Shown piece after piece: positions 35,301-46,611 of a stretch of DNA of 64,000 nucleotides. The stretch comes from Aricia agestis. Its lineage: Eukaryota > Arthropoda > Insecta > Lepidoptera > Lycaenidae. A program made the translations under genes and the position numbers. The stretch is from NCBI RefSeq assembly GCF_905147365.1, contig NC_056409.1, positions 16,807,001-16,871,000 of the forward strand. Direction: 5' to 3'. Each line of letters starts with the position of its first letter. The stretch's first letter is position 1. The notes beneath the pieces were generated by a model. That model had not been told where the DNA came from. It saw nothing but the letters and a program-made list of their open reading frames with translations, and searched no databases.

Positions 35301-38300
35301 GGCCTACCTGCGGCGGAAGCTGCAGCAGCTGGCCTGCGGATACGATTACGATGAGCCGTTGGTAAGTTCAGAAGAGAATAGTGGTTAAGAAACCTACATG
35401 TAATAAACATCGGGTAGTCACTTTATAGACCAACACAGACAGGGATTAAGAGGAGTCCACACCGCCGTTTTTCCATATAAACGCTGTCCCCTGTTTCCTC
35501 CCTAGATAATGCCGGTAGAGTTATGATTTTTTTCCTGAATATCTATGGCCACTATTAGCATGTCCCTATGTTTTCTTTTTTTTTTCATAATTTTATTATT
35601 AAAAAAGATAAGAAACCCAAAAAAATGGCCAGATTTTCCTCTGTGTTCAAACACCCAGAAAACAAAACTGGCTAAAATATACAAAAAAAAAAAAAACATA
35701 GGAACACAGCTCAAGCCTTGCTTTAATTCTTAATGAAAAAAGTACTTAAATCGGTTAAGTTTTGGAGAAGGAATCAGCGGACAACGAATTGAAAATTTTC
35801 TGTTATTTTATTAGAACTTTTGTCGTGTTGTCTCTATCGCGCTCTGCGGTGGGAGACTTGAGATTAATGAGACAGCAATACATTTTCAAATATCTATTTT
35901 CAATTTCTCTCGCCCCTGGTGTATCCTCATAAGGATAGGTCTGCAATAGGCAGTACTCAGCCCTTGAAGATAAAGATGCATTTTGTGTCTATGACACTGG
36001 TTTACCTCCAACTTCCAAGGCTTCCAGCTCTCCACAGAGTATTCAAAAGCTACAATTATTATTATTCTCTCGGATAAGTTTCATCCGGTTCATATTTTAT
36101 GCGTCTAATGGTTAATTTTACGTGGGAGAGCCATGCTTCGGCACGAATGGGCCGGCTCGACCGGAGAAATACCACGTTCTCACAGAAAACCGACGTGAAA
36201 CAGCGCTAGCGCTGTGTTTCGCCGAGTGAGTGAGTTTACCGGAGGCCTAGTCCCCTACCCTATTCCCTTCCCTACCCTCCGGCAACGCACCTGCAGCTCT
36301 TCTGATTCTGCGAGTGTCCATGGGCGACGGAAGTTGCTTTCCATCAGGTGACCCGTATGCTCGTTTGCCCCCTTATTTCATATTAAAAAAATAGTAGAAA
36401 AACTTTATCAAATTATTTTTTGCCTCTCGAGACCTACTTACTAGTTGAAGGTATTTGACTCACACGCGCCGACGAACTCTATTCCATATTTAACTAAAAT
36501 TTGAAAAGTAAGTAAGCAAGTACATATTTAAATATAATTTCAGATATGCTGTGAATCGATTTATACAAACATAGACCACACGTATACGACGTTGGGCCAG
36601 AACCCACCCACGCAAGACTTCAGACCCACACACAACTGGCTGGGTTCCAACGAGGAGCATGAGATAAACTCCAGATATCCTCCCCAAGACAACTACAACA
36701 CCAACCCTCAAGACAACTACAACACCAACAAGAACAAAAACCCGCCCAGCTACGGGGACGATATCAGTAACCACCGGAACTTCAACCTCCTGCCGAAAAA
36801 CTGTGGGCCGATAGAGGACGACAGAGTATACGGCGGCGAAAGAACGAGTCTCTTCGAAATGCCTTGGATGGTTTTGCTCGCGTATGATTCAGGTAAACCT
36901 CAAATATATAGTACCAAAGTCGAGTTCATCAACGGCCTAATATGGCATGAGCCGTTGACCGTTAATTTCTTTTCAAGCAGCTAGCACTTTGGGCGCAAAT
37001 AAATACTATTATAGATTAGTAAGAGACACATTTTTAGCAAATCGACATTTATCTCAGCCTAATTCTACAATACTAATGCTATCTATCTATTCTATCTAAT
37101 ATATAAAATTCTCGTGTCACAGTTTTCGTTGCCATACTCCTCCGAAACGGCTTGACCGATTCTCATGAAATTTTGTGAGCATGTTGAGTAGGTCTGAGAA
37201 TCGGCCAACATCTATTTTTCATACAAAAAAAATATATATGGCAAAACAACATTTGCCGGGACAGCTAGTATTCCATATACATATAATAAAACTGTAGAAA
37301 TGACAATTCTGTACATTAAAGATATCCAAAAAATAATAAGCGGGGGCTGTTACTACATCGCTATAGAAGCGAAAACTGTGGTTAGTTTTTTGTCTGTCTG
37401 TCTGTATGTCTGTCTGTCTGTCTGTCTGTATGTTTGTTCCAGCATCACACGAAAACTACTGATCCGATTTGAATGCGGTTTTCGCAGATATATTTGTCTT
37501 CTTCCAACTTAACATCTGGTGTACAAAAAAATTCCCCCCCACCTCTCCAAAAAAGAGGGGGTAAGATTCTGTACCAAACTTTTTTCTTTAACACGAAAAC
37601 TACTGATCCGATTTGAATACGGTTTTCGCAGATATATTTATCTTCTTCCAACTTAACATCTGGTGTATAAATTTTTCCCCCCTCACCAAGGGGACCAAAG
37701 AGGGGGTCAAATTTTGTATCAAACTTTTTTCTTCAATGGACTAACTTCATATTATTAAATGTGTTTTCCAATTTAACATCTGGTGTATAAAATTTTTCCC
37801 CCACCCCTCAAAGGGGACCAAAGAGGGGGCAGATTTTGTATCAAACTTTTTTCTTGAATAAACTTACATCATATTATAAACTGTATTTTCCAATTTAATA
37901 TCTAGTGTATAACATTTTTCCCCTCACCCCTCTAAGGGGACAAAAGAGGGGACAGGATTTTGTATAAAACTTTTTTCTTTAACACGAAAACTACTGATCC
38001 GATTTGAATAATATATGCCTTATTCAAACTTAGCATCTGCGCCGCTCCATCCCCCCCTCCCCCCCCCTCCTGGTAATGTTGCTACGGACAATGGGGTTGC
38101 GTCATTTGTGTTGAGTTTTAATTCTCTTTCATTAGGATCAAACTAAGTTATTTATAAAAAGTGAAATAAATCTAACCAAAACTAAACATGCAGATTTTGC
38201 GTGTCGTTTGATTAATATGCGGGAGGCTTTGCCCCTGCGCCTACTTGGGGAGGCTGCGCCCCCCCAACCCCCCCCCCCCCCCCCTTCCTAGTAATGATGC

Positions 38301-41300
38301 TAAGCAAAATGGCGTCGCGTCATTAGTATTGAGTTTTAATTCTCCTTTTTTAGCAACAAAGTAAGTTATTAATTAAAAGTGAATTTATTGTAACCTAAAC
38401 TAAAGATACAGTTTTCGAGTGTCATTGGATTAATATGCGGGGATCTTTGCCCCCGGCCTTACTTGGGGGAGCTGCGTCCTAAGCAAAAACGTGTTGCGTC
38501 GTTAGTGTTGAGTTTTAATTCTCCTTTAGGATCAAACAAAGTTATTTATTACTATTATTTTTAACAATAAATTAAAACCGACTTCCAAGATAAAAACAAT
38601 AATAACATCCTTATAATATGAACTGAAACAGTTCGTACTATGTGGCGCAGTATTTATTAATAATATAATAATATGCGATACATAACAAAACACCTAAGTA
38701 CATCTTAACCAATTATCTATTTACCACAGGCTACCATGTTTAAGTTATTTCCCTTTATTATGTCATTTATATATAATGATCCCAAATCATTATAGGTAAT
38801 GTTACAATTTACAAACACAATAATTTTAAAATTGGTAAAATAGCACTGGTACCAGTGTGGTAGCTAGTTTTGGGATTTATTTAACTTTAATAAAAAGTAG
38901 AAAAAATATAACAGTAGCACAACAATCATCGTTAAATCAATACCTACCTACATCTTGATCTTCAGAAGAGTTAAAACCTTCACCTCTTTTGGAGGACAGT
39001 AAAAACAAAAGAAAACTGGTTACCGATGTTTTGGTTAATCATCGTTCAGCAATTAAATCAATTACTAAAACAGCTCGTTTTCATTTGACGTCACAAACGA
39101 GTTATCTCTCAACTCTCATGTTTCAAACACATCATTGGTTTTTCCCGCTTTGGCTAAAACATTTCCTATTAGAATTTTAAACATCGATAATATTACGATC
39201 TAAGTTAACGGGGTGTTTATTGCATGGATATTGAACAATTAACATGCTTTACATTTTATTAAGTTTCTGAATATTAATCAATAATAATTATTATTTATTT
39301 TTCATACAAATTACACGTCTTTAGTAAATAAGAAGTGTTAGATTTTCTAATGACTAGTCGCTCTTTTAATTACTTCTCCTCCTAGGCCGCGGCAGCAGTC
39401 TTCTCTCCCTCCTGCTTAAAATTTTAGATCAGGTCGTATTATGTGATAACTGATAATATGTCCTGACGCGACTAACAATTTTTACCTTTTCCAAAATAGT
39501 TTTTGAAAAACAATCTTATCATAAAATCGTTCGTATGATTTCAGCGCGCGGAACAAAACTGAGTTGCGGTGGGTCCCTGATCACGGAGTGGTACGTGTTG
39601 ACGGCAGCGCATTGCGTCAGCTTCCTGGGCACCAAGCTACGGCTGCAAGAGGTCGTGATCGGGGAGTACGACACCAGGAGCGACCCCGACTGCGAGAGGA
39701 ACGAGGGAGAGCTGGTGTGCGCACCGAATGTGCAGGTTAGTGGCATAAACCCAGTATCGCTGGATCCCGACGGCGCTGAATCAGTATTTCCAGTATAATG
39801 CCATTATCCAACATCAATACTAATCGACGTAAAAATAATCCAGCTAATGTTAGATGGCGTTATGATGATACGAAAATATTACTCAATTATTAAATTATTA
39901 TCAATGCAGAAGTAACTTTTGTGCCACGTGACCGCTGGCTATCTCGCAAATAGTGGTCATAGTACCAAATTGCGAGCCAGTCAGCTTAAGTACGTAAAAA
40001 GAATGGAAATAAGAGATGGTGATAGAGGCCCGGTATATCGTTGAATAATGTTGTGACCGCGAATGGGTCTTATTTTGGAATTATGCGCTAAAATAATGAA
40101 GAAAAGCTAGCTACTAGTATTACTTGTATTTACCAAGTTAAGAAGTTTCCTGTTATATTTTTTGTTAATCTAGTTTATTTTCCTGTAAAAACACAATCAT
40201 CAATTTCCGATCTCAGTAGAACTTTGTTTTCTTAGCTGATGATTGTTCGATTTAATTAATTTAATATTTAGAGTTATACCCATCATTTCAACTTCCATAA
40301 TATTTCGTTTTGTAGAACGTGGCAATCGACAGAATTATCGCACACAGCGGCTACACTCCCCAGTCGTTAGTGGACGACATAGCTCTCATTAGACTCGCAC
40401 GACCTGCTGACTTCTCTCTAGGTAAGCTAATCTTCTTTCCTTTTTAAACTACTCGTCATGGTTGTAAATTGTTATCAAAGATATCAGTTTCTTGAAACTT
40501 CATAACTTATTGTTTCACCAGCCTCTATGTTTGATCGTCATCCTCGATGAACTATATCATCCCAACCAAATTTTCTCCTTAGATAAGTTTTTCATCTCTA
40601 TCTTAATATTAGTCCGATATACCTGTTGGCTGTTACGCTCTTAAAATTAACCTCTAGCCTCCAACCAAACTTTACAGACAGTCTGAAGCCCATTTGCCTG
40701 CCCGTGACCTCTGAGTTACGAAACGAGAGGCTGGATGGGCAAAAAGGTGTAGTCGCCGGCTGGGGCGCCACAGAGGATGGTCTGCAGTCTCCTGTGCTGC
40801 TGAGCGTCAACCTTCCTATCACCACCAACTACGAGTGCAGCGTTATATACAACGGGTGAGGTTTCTTGATTCTTGCTCATAAATAAAGCTTCTCTCTTAA
40901 AACTCAGATCATCAGACGCTAGACAGGTTATCTTTAGCAATAACATAATTTCTAGCTAAACGACTGTTTAAACAAGCATATGCCTATCACAATTCACACG
41001 TCATGTCAGTTTTTAGGTGACGGTTTGGTTATTTTACTCGAGAAATGAGAGAACTTATTCTTTGCAAATTTCTTTTTTCATTGCAAATTCAAATCTTTTA
41101 TTTTGCTTTGTACCATTTTTACGTTTAATATGAAATTATGCACATTTCCAGCTCAACGGAGATCCACAGCACACAGTTGTGCGCCGGTGGCGTGGCCGGC
41201 AAGGACTCTTGTGGGGGCGACTCCGGTGGCCCCCTGCTGTACCCGGGGCTCGTACCGGGGCGCAGGGGGGGCTCAGGCACCAGCAGGTACTTACATCCCC

Positions 41301-41513
41301 AGAATCCCCACTTGACTGTAATACCGCTACCACTTCCGCCATAGGCCCCACCCAACAAGTTCGTTAGTCAATATTTTTCAATATACTTGCTACAGGTACG
41401 TGCAGCGAGGCATCGTCTCCTACGGCTCCAAGCGCTGCGGCATCGGCGGCTTCCCCGGCGTCTACACCCGCGTCGCCGACTACATGGAATGGATATTGGA
41501 CAATATTAGCTGA
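32363..41513 (+). CDS. CLIP-domain trypsin-like serine protease
   Basis: Eight exons: 32363-32417, 35141-35361, 36544-36892, 39545-39735, 40316-40421, 40678-40855, 41152-41286, 41396-41513; phases close, 450 aa. Signal peptide (about 1-18), an acidic Tyr-rich stretch, one clip domain (C42, C51, C57, C84, C94, C95), a long Asn/Pro/Tyr-rich linker, activation site R186-VYGG, protease triad H231 (TAAHC), D293 (DDIAL), S391 (GDSGG). D385 predicts trypsin-like cleavage. C258/C267 are the extra pair of the Easter/PPO-activating group. In the linker DNYNTN is duplicated (about 141-154), from a recent short tandem duplication. The catalytic exons are GC-rich relative to their surroundings. Likely a haemolymph cascade protease paralogous to the gene at 7784-11138. 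Confidence 0.92.
32787..33074. mobile_element. Foldback MITE in intron 1 of the + strand CLIP protease
   Basis: Ends CCAAGGGCGT (32787-32796) and ACGCCCTTGG (33065-33074) are inverted. Inside, GACTTTACCTAC-AATTCATAC and its inverse (about 32938-33034) form a second stem. 288 bp, non-coding, with C/G runs next to both ends. Confidence 0.65.
35450..35928. mobile_element. TTAA-flanked MITE, copy 2
   Basis: In intron 2 of the + strand CLIP protease. Same ends and body as 25358-25835 (GAGGAGTCCACACCGCC start, CCCCTGGTGTATCCTC end). Left flank TTAA (35446-35449); the right flank has decayed to ATAA (35929-35932). Confidence 0.75.
36121..36390 (+). repeat. Jockey-type tail/SINE copy in intron 2
   Basis: GGGAGAGCCATGCTTCGGCA ... 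GAGTGAGTGAGTTTACCGG ... GGCAACGCACCTGCAGCTC ... CATCAGGTGACCCG. Same family as the split copy at 24955-28215 and the tail at 57891-58203. Confidence 0.75.
37083..37272 (-). repeat. Interspersed repeat, family A, inverted
   Basis: CTAATATATAAAATTCTCGTG at the left, GCCGGGACAGCTAGT at the right; the inverse of 1434-1650. In intron 3 of the + strand CLIP protease. Confidence 0.7.
37380..38540. repeat. Two diverged tandem arrays with C-homopolymers
   Basis: 37440-38030: about four to five diverged units of 120-170 bp, each with AACTTAACATCTGGTGTA, a run of C, an AGAGGGG segment and CAAACTTTTTTCTT. 38090-38540: two and a bit units of about 230 bp with GTTGAGTTTTAATTCTC and a GGCTTTGCCCC ... TACTTGGGG block. 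Poly-C runs of 8-18 (near 38055 and 38270) are embedded. All within intron 3 of the + strand CLIP protease. Confidence 0.75.
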
Positions 41514-42699
41514 TTTTGTGTCGTTGTTATCATTCTGATTTGTCAAGGCGGCTAACTAGCTGTAGCTATTGGCCTCCGACAAGAATAATAAGGACGCAAG
41601 TGTGTGAAATCGCAGCAACAGTCAGTACTTAAAGCAGAGTTTCCCAAATTGTTTCGTTGATCACTTTCAAAATTGGCAGATCCGGTGGGCTACCTGCAGC
41701 CACCATCACTTCCCTACCTCCCTACAATAGCTGTAATCTATGAAAGTTGGTATTATTTTAAATAGCAGAATCACTGCTTGTGGACAAATTACCTAGCTAT
41801 GCTTTCTGATAAGAGAAATCAAGGCAGCATTTTTCGTCGAGTTTCGCGTGGTCGCCTGGGGGATTACTTTGGGAATTACTGACTTAGAGCATCAGGCAAC
41901 GCGCTCTACCGATTTTGTTGTGACTACTAATGTAGTACCTCGATATTTAGTGTATTTAGATACTTACGGTCTTACCACAAAAAACTAAACATCTGTAATG
42001 TTGAATAGTTGTTTTGAGGCCATTTTGTACTGAAATTTTCTTTAATCAACTGTTCAACAGGTGTTTAAATCTTTTTTAGTAAGCCCGTTAAGGTCCACAC
42101 TTAAAGTTTTGGAATTGCTTCGTGGTTTTTTTGAAGTTTAAGACTTAGTTATTTAAGAGTAGGTACTTCGTATTCATTATAGGTAATATTAATATATTTT
42201 TAATGCGGTATTATAAACACAATTAAGCAATGTATTACATTTAAATTTTAATTTATTACAATATTATTACTTAGTTATAAGAATAGTTGTAGTAATAATT
42301 ATTCTTACTGTAATAATAACGTTACATGCTTATGAACTATAGTTATGTCACAAACTAAGTCAAGAGTTGCTTGCATCTTGCTGCTTGTATATTTTTGAAT
42401 TCTATAATAGCAAATTCTATAAAATGTCCTCAAACTAAAGAATATGAGATTATGATAACCCCTTTCCATTCAAAGTTCAATGATAACTTTACTAGTCTGT
42501 TAGATGTGATAAAATAGGTACTTACTTACCGATAAGGTAATAAAATTTTTAAAGGGTAAAAATGTATTTGAAAAACATGTACCTACATTAGATCAAGAAA
42601 TAAACCAGTCAACAGCAAACAATGATTTATTTTTATCCATTCATTTATTTACATACAATTTTATTGCAGTACTTATAGTACGGAAGCCCTAGAACATTT
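41514..42699. other. 3' flank of the + strand CLIP protease
   Basis: No second gene seen. The tail-to-tail neighbour is the beta-glucosidase (stop at 43472). Confidence 0.4.
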
Positions 42700-42976
42700 T
42701 TTTTTATTACTATGGACGCTTCACGCCACGTCAGTCTGGCCCCGTGCTAAGTACCTGAAGGACTTGTGTTACAGGTACCAGACAACGGAAATATATTTAA
42801 TACTTTTAAACTATACTATACGTATTTAAGATTTTTTATTATATGATACACATATTTAATACACATATAAGACCCAGGAACTTTTGAAAAACTTTTTGTT
42901 CCGTCGGCGGGATTCGAACCCGCGACCCGCGGCTTGATCTACCAACAGCCCACCAACTAAGCCACAGAGGTCGTCT
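42700..42976 (-). mobile_element. tRNA-derived SINE, second copy
   Basis: Same A and B boxes (CCTCTGTGGCTTAGTTGG, GGTTCGAATCCC on the minus strand) and body as 29452-29722. Confidence 0.75.
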
Positions 42977-43127
42977 GCGAAAAATCTTGAAAGTGGGAGC
43001 TAACAGAAATAGAAAGGATTTCATACTTTGACTTGATGGTCCTAAAATATGGACTGTTTTATTTGTAGGACAATGTTACTCTTAAATTATATGACAATTA
43101 ATCTATCAATAGGTATACAAATAAAAC

Positions 43128-43440
43128 CGGCCAAGTGCGAGTTGGACTCGCCCTTCATGGGTTCCGCAGCAGCAATTTAAGATTTATTTCTATGAAATTA
43201 AAAGGTTTTTGATTTATTTTTATATTTCAGTTGATTTAATGAAAGTTAAATTAAGGTTTACCATTTATGACGTATAAAAAAACCTAGATTCTCTCTCGCA
43301 AACTATTCAGGTTAAAAAAAAATAATATTAGAAACCTCAATATGATTTTTGAAGACCTATCCATAGATACCCCACACGCATAGGTTAGGACAGGAGTCAG
43401 GACGGACAGACAGACAGACAGACAGACAGCCTATATAATA
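43128..43440 (+). repeat. Interspersed repeat, family C
   Basis: CGGCCAAGTGCGAGTTGGACTC at the start, GACGGACAGACAGACAGAC near the end. Diverged. Confidence 0.6.
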
Positions 43441-43471
43441 ATAATAATAATTAATAATATATAACAATATT

Positions 43472-45829
43472 CTAGTACAATGTAGTATGCTTCCTGAACA
43501 AAGTTCTAGTGGTCGTTAAATCCTTGAAGTAGTTTGCAGATTTTCTCGCAGTTCTCGTGCGGTTCGGACTCGAAAAATCAACTTCGTACAGTCCAAATCT
43601 TCTTCTGAAAAAATAAAGTTTTAGTGGTTCAGTTTCCTTTTGTTTCTTTCCGATGAACAGCATAATATTTGAACTATGATCAAATTACATTTGTAAAATT
43701 GTATAGCGATAAAAGGAACATATAATTCAATTCAAATTCACGTTCAGGCAAAACTGCAAAGGATCTTACAAATATCCGTATTTCCACTCGAACAGATCCA
43801 CGAAGCTCCAGACGTGGTACCCGCGTACATCGCAGCCCGCCTCCTTGGCGTCTAATACAGCATTGAGGTAATCATTAATATATTCTATTCTGTCATAATC
43901 ATCTAAGCCCCCTTGATTTGCATAACCGTTTTCGGTGATGAGAACAGGTGGATCGTACTGCTCCTTTATGTTCATCAGTAGCTTGTATGTACTCTGGGGT
44001 CGCGACTGAAATATGTAAGTAAATATGTTTTATTTCCAAATTATTAATCAAATACACAAGGATAAAATACATGATGGTGATAACAATAACGAATAATTTA
44101 GGAATCATGGGACACGTGAAATGTTTCTACTATATAACTACTTTACCTTAAATTGGTAGGCCACATCCGCCGTCATAGGATCGACTGCTAAACCAGCGTC
44201 GACGTCATCTCTCACAGACGGCACAGGATATAATGTTCTAACCGAACTGTTTCTATATACGAACACAGTCGAATACAAATTCAGTCCCACAAAATCTGCT
44301 GAGCCTTTTATCATACTGATCTCGCTTTCCGATAAGGTCGGCAGACGTGATCTTGGATAGCCTTGCTCCGCACTCTTGGCGGCGACTCTTAGTTTCGTCG
44401 CGGCCGGAAAATCTCCAGATTTTGAGAATATAGGATTCAAATACATACCACCCTTAAAATCAAAAGTAAAATTAATAATGCATTTAAAAATAAACAATAA
44501 ATACAGATAATCTGAAAAAAATTATCAAGATATAAAAAATATTTATCTTACCATAAATCCATTGCAGTCTTCGGCCGCTTCGACGTCTTCGGTCGAATCG
44601 GTTAGGGGCTCGTACCGAGTGTAATATAACACGAGACCGACTTGTCCCCTTTGTCGCTCTCTGTAACGCTCGTCATACAGTCGGTAGGCGCGAGCGTGGG
44701 CGAGCAGCATATTCTTCATGCAAATATAATCCCCTACTCCGGATACATCCACAAACGGCGGAAACTCTAAATTCGTGTAGGTGTACATACAATAAACTAG
44801 GGGCTCGTTTATGGTAATCCACATCTTCACTCTGTCCCCAAAATTGTCGAACAACACTTTCACGTAGTCCAAGAAGAAGTCGACCGTGGCCGGGTTCGTC
44901 CACGAGCCGTACTCTTGCAGCTTCACGGGCAGGTCCATATGAAAAATCGTCACAATCGGGGTTATGTTGTATTTTAACAGTTCGTCAATGAAATTATTGT
45001 AGTAGGCGATGCCGGCCCGGTTAATATTATTCGCGTAGCCGGTCGGTAAAATCCTGGGCCACGAGATCGCGAGTCTGAAGGAGTCCAAGCCGATGTCTCT
45101 CGCTAATCTGATGTCGTCCTGGTAGCGGTGGTACCCGTCGGCCGCGACGTCGGCGTTGTTGCCATCGACGACAAAGTCCGCGCCCCCGTGAAGCATGTCG
45201 TCCCAGAGCGATGGTCCCTTGCCTAAAAATAATGCGATATTATTGCCTAGAATGAAATCAGGTTTATGATTGACGGAATATCTTATACAGACCTCTACTA
45301 ACTTCTGGGTCTTATAATCCCCAATCCCATATGGGTGTCCTCGCTTGCTTTTTCGGAGAAACATAACGTTGACGTTGTTATACGACAGTTATCTATGAGC
45401 CTAACTTACCGTCTTCGTCCCAAGCACCCTCGTACTGGAACGCCGATACTCCCGAGCCCAGCATAAAGTCTCGTGGAATTTGCCTTACATTATTATCCAT
45501 GCATTTTATGGTACTAACAAGTACGCTGCAATATGCAAAATGTTAAATTATATACAATATATAAAATATTATATGATGGGGACTGCGTTGTTGTTATTCT
45601 TCCAATATGTTCATGAACGATAGTAATCGTTTGCAATGAGTTAAGCCATCCGTTTGTTTGATGCCCGATTTTAATTTGAAAAACTTCACTGCACTGTAAG
45701 CAATCAAATTATTAAATAATTTTAAACTATTAATTTCTTTAGAAATAATATCTTATTAAAGTTTTCGAAACATAACTAAAGGTATGAAAAAAATACTTGC
45801 TATACGATCACCAAATAAGACAATCTCAT
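43472..45829 (-). CDS. GH1 beta-glucosidase / myrosinase-like glycosidase
   Basis: Six exons on the minus strand: 45801-45829, 45410-45525, 44552-45222, 44147-44452, 43770-44005, 43472-43604; phases close, 496 aa, normal for a secreted GH1 enzyme. Signal peptide MRLSYLVIVYVLVSTIKC. Retaining glycosidase residues: acid/base E188 (TINEP), nucleophile E399 (ITENG); sugar-binding Q40, H143, N187, E447 and W448 are kept. The C-terminus RRFGLYEVDF is canonical. Oddities: the usual HWDLP is HMDLP (M144), GW before the HPIFS-like segment is GM, and WSLxDNFEW is WSFVDLFEW, so the pocket may be specialised. The first intron appears to start with GC (TATA-GCAAGT); without it the gene would start at the in-frame ATG at 45490 and lack a signal peptide. 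Likely role: gut or secreted hydrolysis of plant glucosides. Confidence 0.9.
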
Positions 45830-45863
45830 CGTTGGATTTTCTTTAAACTAACAACGCACTCGA

Positions 45864-45871
45864 TACTTATA
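45864..45871 (-). promoter_or_regulatory. TATA-like box of the beta-glucosidase
   Basis: CTTTATAAGTATCG on the minus strand, 35-42 nt upstream of the proposed first ATG. If it is used, the 5' UTR would be only about 5-15 nt. It supports a first exon at 45801-45829. Confidence 0.45.
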
Positions 45872-46113
45872 AAGGAAATTTTCAAACTGGTTCGCCTTCT
45901 ACTATTTTTATTTATCATATTTTGCATTATTACGAGTCACGTGGAGTCTCGACACGAGTGACCACGACACCAGACGACACTCATGGCGAATGCACTCTTA
46001 TGACGTTGAAAAAGTCAGTGCTTCTCAAAGTTTTTTTAATCATGTTCTGGTGTGCTAGATGTGGTGAAAACCAAACGAATGGTCCATGTTGCAGTGTTTG
46101 CAAATAACAATCC

Positions 46114-46141
46114 ATACTAATATTATAAATGCGAAAGTATC

Positions 46142-46172
<31 letters not shown>

Positions 46173-46310
46173 TGCTTTCACGCCAAAACTACTGAACCGA
46201 TTGCAATGAAATTTTGTATACAGTTATTCTAGAGTCTGAGAAAGGACATAGGCTACATTTTGATGTGGGAAAATATCTTATTTCCATGAAAATTTCGATG
46301 AAAATAAATT
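46114..46310 (-). repeat. Interspersed repeat, family B, truncated
   Basis: ATACTAATATTATAAATGCG, a (CTGT)n tract and CACGCCAAAACTACTGAACC. The inverse of the 3' end at 61783-62269. Confidence 0.7.
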
Positions 46311-46440
46311 CGCATTGCGCGTGGCCAGCGCTCATCCCGGGGGTCCTGGGTTCGAGTCCCGCAGGCGGAACAAAAAATTTTCAATGTTCCTGGGTCTTGG
46401 ATGTGTATTAAAATAAAATTTCAAAAATCTTAAACATATT
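46311..46440 (+). repeat. tRNA-like SINE fragment
   Basis: GGGTTCGAGTCCCGC (B-box-like) followed by TTTTCAATGTTCCTGGGTCTTGG, a body similar to the two SINEs above. Confidence 0.5.
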
Positions 46441-46611
46441 TTATGTATAATATTATAAAAAATCTAGAAATATAACGATGGAATGAACATTTTAGTTCTA
46501 ATACGATTCAACAGATGGCGTTTTATTTTTTACTTTATTGTAACATAGAACTAATCATACTTATTAGTTAGTATGTTTTTGTTTATAGTTTTTAATACGT
46601 TAGAATATTAT

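Noticed and set aside
37384..37432. Regular CTGT spacing that might suggest a CRISPR-like array
   Set aside because: It is a (CTGT)n microsatellite inside a eukaryotic intron; no spacers.
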